Both the position numbers and the translations under genes were made by a program. Below the pieces are notes generated by a model. The model did not search any database and was not told the origin of the DNA. It worked only from the letters and a program-made list of their open reading frames with translations. A stretch of DNA of 64,000 bases. It comes from Ciona intestinalis (lineage: Eukaryota; Chordata; Ascidiacea; Phlebobranchia; Cionidae). Where the stretch lies: the NCBI RefSeq assembly GCF_000224145.3, contig NC_020177.2:3303649-3367648 (forward strand). Reading direction: 5' to 3'. Of this stretch, positions 1 through 12,100 are shown one piece after another (position 1 is the stretch's first letter; each line of letters starts with the position of its first letter).

Positions 1-3000
1 CAGCCGAGATTTTGGGATTGCTTTACGAACTGGTTGATTTTGTCGGAACCCAGGTTGGCTCGACGCTGCACAGAAGGGGGGATTTACGCGAAGAACTTTT
101 TAGGGGTTAGTAGCTTTGATATTTTTTTAGGGGTTAGTAGTTTTGATACTTTTTTTTAGGGGTTAGTAGTTTTGATACTTTTTTTTAGGGTTTAGTAGTT
201 TTGATACTGTTCTGCTAGTTATGCTCTTGGCAGGTGCATGGGGGTATAAGATTTGCAGCCATGGCTAGCAGTATAATAAACATTAAATGACATAAAACAA
301 TACGTAGCTACTTTTCATGAAATAAAAATAAACAAAACAACTATTTTTAAAAAATGCCACTGTCGCATATTTTGATTTATTTAACCCCAACTTCAAAAAA
401 AAGGTACTAAAACCTCAAAATACTGATCAATTTGGGTCTTACCTCCCGTTTTCTCTGTTCCCTCCTCTTTTCCTTCGCCTCCCTCATCTCTTTCTGCATC
501 GCTTCCCTCCATAAGTTGAAGAAATAATCGGGATCGGTGTAAATCTTCAGAGCATCTCTGTCATCATCTCTGAAAGGAGGAAAAAACCTTTAAACTGATT
601 TTTACCAGCGAAAATGATTTTTAAACGCATATTGCGAGTAAAGAAAACTATGGTGGAAGTACAGTTTCACTTTTAAGAGCCTAATCATTTTCGGGTATTA
701 TTTTTACAGTTTTTAGATGGTAACAGCACCATAAAGCATCAAAACCTATTTTATAAACTAGATTTAACAATATTGCGCTAAAATAAGCTAACTCAATGTT
801 GATACGCGCAAAAAAAACAATGACCATGCAAAATAACGCCGTTAGCGAGTTATCAATGACGAGTTAATGCGAATCGCTATTTCGCATTAACTTTTTACCG
901 TGCAAAAAGGGTATTACTGAATTACCGACTTTTGCTAAATTATTCTTTAGGTCTAAAAATAACTTTTAAATATTGGCCTTATTATTTAATCACTGGTACT
1001 TTACATATATATTAGATAACGCTTTTGAATAATAAATAAATGTAAAATATAATTCACCTGAATTGGTTGAGATCTTGGAGTGGAGGGGGTTTATCAGCTT
1101 GATTATAAGTTTCAATCAACGTAGCTGGAAGAGACTCCCTTGAAACAACTTGTTGATCTGTTGTCCCACTTGATCGGAATGCTTTTCTCATGTTTATGTC
1201 ATGGAGGGAAACTGGGGATAAAGGATTTATTGAAACCAGTGTTTTATAATGGTAGGTAACCCATAGGTGCCAAACTTGGGGTGAAGGGGGGCAGACCTAC
1301 TCTGGCATTTTTTACACTGTATTTAATCAATGAGAACCAAGACGTGAGTTTTGTACCACAGGAACGTGCGTCTAACTATCACTGGCTATCCTACTTTATT
1401 GAATGCTTAACACCTATAGGCAAATTCCTCTTAGAGAAAAATATTGCTTAGAAACATTTGTTTTTTTTTCAAGGAAGAAATGTTAAAACGGAATTAGAAA
1501 ATAGTGACAAAAAATTGTTTTTTTCCAGCATTTATTTCAAACTTGTCTGCCACTGTTTTTAACCCAAGAGTCATTTGAATTGTTTGTTTTAACAAATTAT
1601 TTTATAACTATGCCTGCTGCTGCTGCATGTAATATGTTTACAATTTACATTTTAGTGCTAAATTTCGCCAAATTTTTAAGACCATTATACACTAAGGCAA
1701 ATCATATGAATTTTGTTTATATAGTTTAAAAAAGGACCTGTGTCCAAAATGACTTAAAATAGGAGATTTTCTTTTACAATTCCCTTGAAAAAAGGAAGTA
1801 GAAAGTTTAGCATTACCCAGCAAATATGTTGGTAAAATGTTTAATATCTTCTTAAAAACGCATCGTTTGCAAACAATGAAAGTAAATGAAATATTTAGAG
1901 ACAGCAGCTTTACAACGCTTTATTACACTGACCAAACAAGTTAATTAGTTATTGCCTGCCCTGGGCAAATGGGATTGCCTGAAACGAAAGTTGGCAGAAT
2001 ACACAAGAGTTTAGTCACTCCAAAGAGCTCTTAAATAAACTTTTAAAAATGACCACAATCCATTTTTAAGCCAAGTGCTAGTTTAATGCACTTCGAAACA
2101 CTCTTAAATAAAGTTTAAAAAAATTTAAAAAATCATTTTTTATGCCATAATGTTGGCTAGAATTTGTTTCACTCCAAAGGGCTCTTAAATAAAGCTTGAA
2201 AAATGTCTACGGTTCTTCTTTTTCAAGTCATGAAAGCTGCTAAAGCTTGATTTATGGATATTTTGACAGTTAAAACATGATAAAAAGGTTAGAGTTAGGG
2301 GTTGGGACTGGAGTCAAATTCTACAGCAATATTTCTAAAAGTATGATACATGTAGCAATTGTAGTACCTATTTATTTATTTAGGGTGTAAATTTGTTTGG
2401 GTCCCCGAATTTTTTGAACACAAATAATATAATGAGGTTTACCAAAATCAAACAAATTCACCTTAATTTACTAAAAGCATTAATTTTCATTTTGTACTGT
2501 TATTACAATGCAAGAATTCTTTATGAAGTGAACAATGGTTTTGTCCTAAGGTCTTTTGTTAGGTATTTTGTATTGAAAGATGGGGTTAATATTAACAATT
2601 ACTGACTTTGGCTTGAATTGAACCTTAAGCCCCAGGGGTTAGTCAAACACAGGTTAAAAGAGGGCTTTAATGAAATGTGTATTTGCAGAGTGTATTATTG
2701 ACTAATGAGCATAACAGGCCTATGCAAAGCAGATATAAATGTTCAGTTACAATTTAAACACTCAAGTTCTGAGACTAAATGTTTAAATAAAGTGGGTAGG
2801 CCTATAGACATATATACCAATAGCATATAAAATTCAATAAAACAAAATGACTTCTTGTATAAGGATTCAATGTTACTGATATCTTACAACTGTGACATGA
2901 ACAGCCTAGGGCATGAAAGGTATAAAATAATAGCTCTATTTTAGACATATAATATATGATGGTAGAGTGGGGAAAGTTCGAATTCTATTTTCTCGTCTCA

Positions 3001-5296
3001 TTTTGTAGTAAACAAAGAACATACAAAAAAATATAAAACCGTATCCTCACGACTTCCATAGACCGTTGTTAATTATTTAAAACACGATCCGAATATTTTG
3101 ATATTATGTGCTAAAAGTGTCCCAGTTGTTAGCTTTTATGGCACTGCTTATACCCCAAACTATGGTATAGCAGTGATAAAATCCCTTTGGCTGTGTCTGA
3201 GTAATCAAGCTTTAAAGTTTAAAACACTCTTAATTATTAAGTGTTATGTTTATTTTACTACAATGCAAAAGCTATATATACTCCATTTTCGGATTTTTAA
3301 TATTTTAACAGTTAGACCTTAAATAGCAACACCTACGTAGGCTATGGCTTGTCAGTCGACAGTACCGTTGTCAACAGACCAACTTTTAACCTTATCAACA
3401 CAACACCTAAATTAAGCAATCACTAGCAGAGTGACACTTTTAAATTTTGGGTTTAACTATGGTATAGAGCAGGGCTTTCCAAAATTATTTGCTCCCAAAT
3501 TCGCTACCACTATTAAACCCTTAAAATTTAAGCAGCCCTTTTGGTTAATAGTCTATTTGCACTTGGTGTAAAATTGGTAGGTATATTTTGTACCACCTAT
3601 TTGAGACATCTATAGCGGAACTGCATTTTAAAAAACAGGTTTAAGCAAAAATTTAAAACATAATGACTGAACCTAACAGCCATGGCCAAGTTAAAGGTTT
3701 GTGTAACATTGATACAAGCATATCTTATACCATAGGCACAAAACTTTTTAAAATGCAGGGGAGGCAGTGATAGTTGGAGGCACATTCTTATGGAACAATT
3801 TTGATTTCATTGTTCACTGAAAATTTCAGGGTAGGCCTGCTCCCCTACCCCCCCAGGTTTGGTGCCCATGCTTTACACCCAGTTACCTACCTTCCTCAAT
3901 GGTCGAGTCGAGTTGCGTGACTTTTACAGAAAGTCTATCGATGCGATCTTGTAACGTGTTTGCTCTCGAGTAGAATGAGTTGGCTTCTGTGAAAAGTTCA
4001 CCGAATACATCTTCTGCATGATGAGAGAGTGATGAGAGTTGCATGATAACTCCTGTGGTAACAGATTGTGGGTTAGGGGGGGGCGTGGTGAACTTGTGTT
4101 TCGCTTGTGTGAAACATTGATATAATTCTGTTGTAATGAGGTTTTTCTGAGTAAGGAAATGATATGCGTCCAAGAACATGACATGATATGTGAAACAGTA
4201 ATATCATACAGTATCATATTTTCAAAAGGGAGGCATATGTTAAAACGGCATTGTTTTTTTAATTATCTTACATTACATTTTATATTCTGCAGCTTAAGAA
4301 CCTAAGCGATGGTGCCATAAATCTAGGCATAAAGCCAAGAGTTTGACTTTGCACATAAAACTCCAAGTGCAGATTAGTAATATTACTGTATTGAAAAGAA
4401 TATAAGTTCATGTGATGTTGTGTCTTGCAGGTAAAATTTCCCAAGTGAGCATTAAAAATTCCTCTTACAAAGTCACTGAGTCAGAAACCGCTAAATCTCA
4501 CAAACAAAGCTAAGAGAAGACTTTTTAAATGGAAAGTAACCCATACATTAATTATTTATGATCCAAGCCATCAATAATACATCTCCAAAGATAAGAGAAC
4601 AGGACAACCTAAAGGCCACTTAGAATAAATTACAACAAAGATAAAATGAATACACATAAACCAAGTGGTGTACGATCTGAAAGTGACTTAAAGAAATTTA
4701 AATTTTTTATGCTGTAGACTTTGTATACCATCGAAAATTGGACTATTGTGTTTCTTAGTGGTTTAACATTGGGAAAATGTGGAAAGAACATAAGTCCCAC
4801 AATTACGGTTAAATTGTTCATAAAGTTACATACGTGGTAACTTGTAAACTGCATGAGTTGTATGAAACAGAACTCACGTTAAATAGACTAGCTTTTTATC
4901 TATAGCAGTAAGTTTATAAACATAAAACAAAACTAGGGTGACAATGGAAAAAAAATATTAATCTCAACCTACAGATAATCACATACGATATAGCAGTTTC
5001 TAGCTATCTACATTTAGTTTTACTAGCACAAAGTGGGCGCAAAACGCACAGAACGCAAACACCAACGTTCTAAACTGGCATCAGACATAAAACAAGTTGC
5101 AAATCTGTAAGAAATTTTGTGTGTGTGTGTTAAAACTGGAGTCAGCGATTGCCAGTTTTAATTGCGGACATAAGTCTCCACGCTTCCTACCTGATAATGT
5201 ATTGTTAGTAACACATTCCAATTCACTTCCGATATTTTTCGGCAGTTTTTGCCGACAAAGTGACGACGGCGTAACACTTCGTTTAACCAGCGGCAT
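1..5296 (-). CDS. WASF: WAVE/WASF family actin-nucleation regulator, N-terminal part (exons 1-5, continues past left edge)
   Basis: Coding exons on the minus strand: 5191-5296, 3891-4052, 1058-1211, 443-569 and a partial exon 1-65. All joins are GT-AG and keep frame (phases 1, 1, 2, 0). The protein starts MPLVKR and carries ELECVTN, then [28 protein letters not shown] and YFFNLW, the order and wording of the WAVE homology domain in animal WASF1-3. That domain places WAVE in the five-subunit regulatory complex that activates Arp2/3 downstream of Rac at the plasma membrane. The basic stretch after it (rich in K, R and E) matches the phosphoinositide-binding basic region. The proline-rich and VCA parts must lie left of the window. 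The ATG at 5296 is chosen because MPLVKR is the family N-terminus. The identity is near certain; exon 5 rests only on a good acceptor and matching phase. Confidence 0.93.
101..210. repeat. Short tandem repeat, about 4 units of 27-31 bp, in WASF intron 4
   Basis: Four head-to-tail units contain TTTTAGGGGTTAGTAG followed by TTTGATA. Read on the minus strand, the sense of the WASF gene, three units contain TACTAAC and the fourth TACTAAA, and they sit 40-130 nt upstream of the exon 5 acceptor at 66-67. Confidence 0.85.
1212..3890. other. WASF intron 2 with short repeats
   Basis: No coding exon was recognised on either strand. The stretch holds three diverged copies of an element containing CTCTTAAATAAA (near 2016-2060, 2095-2130 and 2170-2215, about 80 bp apart) and one MITE copy at 2963-3124. 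The plus-strand open frames at 2393-2605 and 3098-3322 have no domain signal, and the second overlaps the MITE. Confidence 0.6.
2963..3124 (+). mobile_element. MITE copy 1 (eroded ends)
   Basis: Matches the core of the window-wide family (TAGTAAACAAAGAACAT, then AAAACCGTATCCTCACGACT, then AATTATTTAAAACACGATC). The outer inverted repeats are partly degraded. Confidence 0.8.
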
Positions 5297-8200
5297 TTTC
5301 TCTCTTTACTATCGTACTTGCTTCATCAGGAAAATATAACTAACTAAGCAAATTACCAGCTCACCTGGAATTTAAATTAAATTAGAAATTAGTGTTTATT
5401 TTTTATAAATAAGGTTCACGTCTTTTTTCTCCGTAAAAAAATTGCTAAATTTTGAAATTAAAATAAGAGAGTTTAAGTAGAACGCTAAGATAATCAAATT
5501 GACGTAGAAATATGATGACATGATTAGGAATAGATAGAACACCATAAAAACTAGATATAATTACCTAAAATTATGCAATGCAAAATAGAGAAGACATACA
5601 ATCACTCATGGTAGGCAAAGCAACATTGAAACATAATATTTCTATATAACAATACACAATACACAATACAGGAAATAACCCAATAAAACAACACGCATCA
5701 GCATTCATAACATATTATAATATGACATACAAAACACTAAACAGACAGGCGAATTAAACCAATTTCAATAATAGATAACAGCTTTGAACTTTTAGGCGTA
5801 GTTCATTTTGTTTAAATTTTTGTTTTTAAAATATTCTTTTTCGGCTAATATTTTATAGACGGCATTTTTAGAGATAAATTCAAATCGGACATTTTTATAC
5901 CTTTTTTAGGAATTAATAATAGAGTTTATTTTTTTTTTGGTTTTACTACACAACTACTTTAATTGCACCTTAATTAATTTAACAGAATAGAAATAAAGCA
6001 TAATCAATGCACACTAATTCATGCCACCACCACTATGTGGTCACTACATTAAACTGCACAATGATACAATGATAATGCGTCATTTCAATGAGCAATCTGA
6101 CCATTCAGAGAATATTTTAAGTTCCTAATACAGTAATTAAAATATGCCACATTAAAACCAACCATGATAGCAAATTTGAATGCAACATCGCATAACATAT
6201 ACAACTGGTAACTGCAGGCAAATAGTCTTAATGTTTCAAGGGAAAAGAACAGAATGCTACAACATTTTCTACGGATCCATTATTAATGGACCCTATTTCT
6301 ATTTTAACAACATGTAGGACATTTTGCATGCTAACCAATGTAATTGTATAATATATATATGGTTATAAAGCCTAGACAAACACAACAGTTTGTTTAAAAA
6401 ACAAATGCAATTCTAACAAAATATTTCACCCAATTTACAACGCAAATGGGTCTTGAAACAAAATGAAAAAGCAATTATCAGTTTATATAGTGAATTAAGA
6501 CTGTTATCTTTTCTACATTTGTGTTAACGGTTAATGGATTTATATATTACATCTATATATACCTCATTTATCAGCTAACAACAGTAAGCATAAACCATAC
6601 TATAGTGTTTGTGTAAGTAACTACACTTCTAAAAACTGGAATTTACTGCGCGTTTTTCCAATAATATCAGCAACCGTTCTTAATGAATACAACTACATGA
6701 GAAATAAGCAAGTTTGCTGTCCATAGATCACGCGGGAAAAACAATACATCTTTTCTAAAATTACATAAATTCCCAGAAGAAAAATGAAAATGTTTTCGTA
6801 ATTCGTCGTACACACCCCAGTCATTCTTAAATCCCATGCTATGTAGAATCTCCAAAAATATCTATATTTTCCTCTACAACTCTCTGTATTTTCCCAACGA
6901 CTCGAAAACATATTTGGGATAACCTTATTTTTACTTTTTGCAATAAAACATTTTGATGGTTTTTAAATGATTTATATTATAAATTCAATCCCATTTTCTT
7001 CTAAAAATGTATTTGCAAAGAACTGCCAATATACCTGTTACAAAAGTACATTACCATTTTCTTTCTACTTCACTTTTAGCATCTTGCATTTCGCACACAG
7101 AATGAAAGTCATACATAACTCAACTATAGTATTAGTAAACTAAACACCAACGGCTGTTAAATAGTGTTAAACCTGATCAAACGTATCTGCGCACAAATTA
7201 CTTCGGTCAAAACGGAGGTTTTGCCCTTTGGGTCAAAACTTTAATTAATACAGCTGCAGTTACATTCCCAAGAGAGAGAGAATGAAGTTTTAGGTATAAA
7301 TACGTCCATACCTATCTGGTTGCCAATCTGTCAAATATAAATAGCCTAACGCTGTGCACATGATTTACGTTTTCAAACGGCATTTCTCCTCGAGCATATA
7401 TTAGTTACTAACCCTTTCTATTATCTTCTTATGGACTGCCAGTGTTCATTTAGCTCGGCCAATGCCCTTAACTTAGCCAAAACACGCGTGTTGGTTGGTG
7501 CAGAAAATAGGAAAGAATCAAAGCGCACTTAAACTACAATAGCGATTTCATTCGGAACGTGTAAATAAGGAAAACATACAGAACTTTAAAAGCTAAAAAT
7601 GGAAAGCAATAAAGGCAAAAAAGCAATTTCTACAAGAGAAATGAACTATTGTCGTTGGGTCGGATTTTGAAATACCTTAAGATGTGACAAAACAGCTGCC
7701 GCGTGGTGACAGCAAAGGTGCACGAAAACGACGCCAGAAAGTTAACAAAATAAAACACGTAAATCAAATAGAGGTACTCTGACAGAAAAGTGTTACACGA
7801 AAAAATTATCAAGGGCTTCGTGTTATCCAATGTAAAAGCAATTGAAGAAACACTTAAAATTTAAAAGCTTCGGAGCAGCAAGTCCAAGCTACGTGCCGTG
7901 TGCACTGAGATCACTAAACGATATCAGTCATCTCACGAGAGCAGCTCACACGGCGCGTAATTTCCGGTCGGCTTGGCAGATTTCTGCTACTGTGCCTACG
8001 CGACGTGCATGATGTTACAATACAACGCGAAAATATACAGCGGCAATAACAATGTAGTGTACAATACGCTTTGTTACGCTGATTGGGAGTTTTGAATTCG
8101 CAAAAGCACGTTTTTGCATTGGGCACTGTTTGAATGAGGTTGTACATAGGTTATTACACCTTAGTTAAAATCTGGCTACATGGTCTTTAACAAATGCTGA

Positions 8201-8856
8201 AACTCACAGGGAAATGTTTCATCAGTGTAACAGCCACACACGTATAATTATAGAATATGGTGATTTGTAAAAAAGAGCAAGTACGAAAGAAATGTGCAAA
8301 TAGAAAAAGAACTGCCGTGATAAGTTCGTTCAAAGCTGTTGTATGCTCATGTCTGAAATTAAAAACACACAGTTAAAAAAATAAAATAAAAACTACGCCT
8401 TTCAACACAATAAGAAAAATGAATCCACTACATCATGGCCCAATAAATTCCATTGTTCACAGCGCTTTCGAAAATTTGCGATTTTACTCCCCGGTTTCGA
8501 TTCGTTTGCAGCGTAAGCGTTCCAAGGCAAGTAGTTTAAACATTTACACCCTATTAAATATTTTTTATGGTTTGTATGCAGTTTTATGTTTTATATGTAA
8601 TTGATTTTTGGAAAATACTGGTTTATAGGTTATGAGTTAATAAAAAAAACAAGAAATTTGCTTGGGTATAATTGGCTAACGCAGGCCTACATCCAAAGGC
8701 CAACCATCATAAAATTGAATTCGTTTCTTAAACTGGGGTAAATTTACCCCTGGGAATAAGTTCCTCGTATATAAAGGGTAAATGAGCTAAAAGTCAAAAC
8801 CCACTTCAGTTGATGAGACAGAAAAATTGTGCCAATTTTGGTATTTTACCAGACGT
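5297..8856. other. Upstream of WASF; no coding sequence recognised
   Basis: AT-rich. Contains runs such as the three tandem ACACAATAC-like units near 5650-5670 and a purine tract at 7270-7285. A minus-strand open frame at 7914-8147 and a plus-strand one at 8419-8604 show no domain or splice support. 5' untranslated exons of WASF probably lie here but cannot be placed from sequence alone. Confidence 0.5.
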
Positions 8857-9109
8857 TGAACACAACTCCTTGCCAAAAAGCAAACGCTTCCGTCGCATTA
8901 AACATAACGTCATATTTTCGCATTTTAATTAATGAGCGCCATATTACATATTGGGGGTAAATCTGATAAGCATCTTTGTTAAAAGAGTAAAGCATACAAA
9001 AAAGTTTAACTACTGGAATAGACTTTTGTGGATGGCTCTAGGTTAAAATAACCAACAAGAGATATCGATATATAGGGAAACATCTGAGTGTATATAGAAT
9101 GGTACTTAC

Positions 9110-12100
9110 CACATTCGTAGAACAACAGGTCGTCTATATGGGCATCCCCCTTACTGTCTGTAATGTCTTTTACTAAAATTTCAACCTGAAAACTGTGACC
9201 GGTTTGCAAATTTAGCAGCGCAGTAGCTGTCTCCCAGTTGTCGCTCACGTGACCATGTCTTGACCAATGAGAGACGCTCAAACCATCCTCTGTACCATCG
9301 TCATAAATTAAGTTCACCTCGAGCCTGGGAGCCTATAATAACAAAACAAGTTTAAATATTCACAAACCTATCAATTATAAACGACGCCAGTTGTTCGTTT
9401 ACTGTAGCACTGAGGAGTGTAAAAGTTTAATAGTGTTTTTCTTAACAATAAAGAAACAATATTTACCCAGACACCCCGCAATAGATAGAGGAAAGACATA
9501 ACGCAGGAACAGTTGCTATTGGCAAACCACTTTGGGACTTCTGAGATAATGCTCTGAGTTGTATTTCCGAGCCCATCAAATCGAAGAATGTAGCCACGAC
9601 CTAAGAACAACCTTGGTTAATTAAAATAGCAGGTCACACGAAACATTCATATCGTGTAGTAAAATATGACCTCGTAGCTCGTAATATTTGACTCCTGTCG
9701 GTCTATGCGAATATAGAACCATAGGCCTACAATATAGAACCATAGGCCTATAGGCCTAGTTAACGAATAAATGTAATTTATTTTACTTATTCGCATTACG
9801 AAGCAACGACAGTCGTTATAACAGAGCTGTTGCCCACTGCTGTGCTTTGTGAGGTAAACCGGTGTCGTAGTTCAATGGTTGAAGCTCGCCTGCCTCCACC
9901 TCAGAGGAAACAGATTCAAAAATCTACGTTGCTACCATTTTTGTGTATGGTTGTGCAAGACGACTAATTCTCTTCTATTCTTGTCCATGCCTTGTTCTAA
10001 AAGTGCTGCTCAAACTCTTACCCTCCAAATGTTCTAGTGTTGCTCCGTGTCTATCGTCAATCACGTCTCCAGAATTTTCCCCAACCCACGAGTTAAATTC
10101 AGGGTATGCAATATCCCCATATGGTGAAAATGACGTCCAGGTACAATATGTGAACGAATTGTTGGAGTCTTGGAATCGGCAATCCAATTCGTGCGACTGA
10201 TTTTTGACTGCAAATTAAAAAGTTGCATGTTTTTAATAGTTTGGAGCTTATAATGGGATTATGCTTCTACAGTCGACGAACATTCATAAGTAAAACAAAT
10301 GTATTGTATAAGTCGGGGTAAGATGGTCTAAGTTTTTAGTATATAGGCCTACCGCATTATTAAGTAGTAAACAAAGAACATTTACAGGAGTAGCAACCGT
10401 ATTCCCAAGGCTCTAAAAGTGCGTATAATAGGCCGTCTTTAACTTTGAATGGATAATACAGACAGCTAACTATTACCTGTTTATCCCAGGTAATAGGCGC
10501 CGATTTTTTTAAATTGCAGAAGAGGCCACGTTCATGATGACGTCATTCGTTTTGCAGAAATTTGGAAAATACGGTATACGCGCTAAAACACGATTAAGCT
10601 ATACTTTCCATGGCAGGAGTGACAATAACGGCGACTATTAAAGTTAGCCAAAACTGCTGCCTATCGTTCATGCGTTTGTGAAACTGGCAAAATCAGGTGT
10701 CGTATTAATTTTACAAGCAAGCACTAACGTCTGCAGATGGCTGTTAAAGCAGTTAATTAAATCCAAAAGACATCCGCCACGCAAAAACATTAAACCGCAA
10801 TGTATGTGTTTTTTGTTTTATTTTAATCGGTCGTTGTATAACCCCAAGATTTTGTATTTGCAAAGGCGCTAGCCATGTACTTGTCGCAAGCTGTTTTAAG
10901 TATAAAACTAACGTATATGTTCACTTCTAGTTAAAGTTTCAATAAACAGTCTCCATCACCGTAAACGACTATTCAGTTTGATTTCTCTTGAATTGCTGAT
11001 AATGAGAGTATCAAACCATAATATGACGTCAACATTGGACGCATCAAATGCTATTATGACGCAAATAATCAACGTGTGAATCGCTACTATGTCGTAACAA
11101 AGCATTATGTGTGATTGAGAAAAACATTACGAAAAATGATCATTGTTAAGTCAATCGAGGGCGTGATAACTGAGTACGTTGAATTGAATTCGTTCCTTAA
11201 CCCGGGGTAAACTTAACCCGGGGTAAAATATAGTTCTTGTTTTTATCGTATAGTATGNNNNNNNNNNNNNNNNNNNNNNNNNNNNNNNNNNNNNNNNNNN
11301 NNNNNNNNNNNNNNNNNNNNNNNNNNNNNNNNNNNNNNNNNNNNNNNNNNNNNNNNNNNNNNNNNNNNNNNNNNNNNNNNNNGAACACAACTCCTGCCAA
11401 AAGCAACGCTCCGTCGCATTAACATAACGTCATATTTTCGCATTTTAATTAATGAGCGCCATATTACATATTGGGGGTAAATCTGATAAGCATCTTTGTT
11501 AAAGGAGTAAAGCATACAAAAAAGTTAACTACTGGAATAGACTTTTGTGGATGGCTCTAGGTTAAAATAACCAACAAGAGATATCGATATATAGGGAAAT
11601 ATCTGAGTGTATATAGAATGGTACTTACCACATTCGTAGAACAACAGGTCGTCTATATGGGCATCCCCCTTACTGTCTGTAATGTCTTTTACTAAAATTT
11701 CAACCTGAAAACTGTGACCGGTTTGCAAATTTAGCAGCGCAGTAGCTGTCTCCCAGTTGTCGCTCACGTGACCATGTCTTGACCAATGAGAGACGCTCAA
11801 ACCATCCTCTGTACCATCGTCATAAATTAAGTTCACCTCGAGCCTGGGAGCCTATAATAACAAAACAAGTTTAAATATTCACAAACCTATCAATTATAAA
11901 CGACGCCAGTTGTTCGTTTACTGTAGCACTGAGGAGTGTAAAAGTTTAATAGTGTTTTTCTTAACAATAAAGAAACAATATTTACCCAGACACCCCGCAA
12001 TAGATAGAGGAAAGACATAACGCAGGAACAGTTGCTATTGGCAACCACTTTGGGACTTCTGAGATAATGCTCTGAGTTGGTATTTCCGAGCCCATCAAAT

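Larger units (their letters stand above)
8857..11257. repeat. Left copy of a 2.3-2.4 kb near-identical duplication flanking an N gap
   Basis: This block is repeated at 11383-13664, at an offset of 2519 bp over most of its length. The right copy lacks about 96 bp present here at 10261-10356. Differences elsewhere are a few substitutions plus single-base indels, many in homopolymers near 8860-8910. The block includes exons of the MAM gene. The pattern fits two haplotypes assembled in tandem better than an old duplication. Confidence 0.9.
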
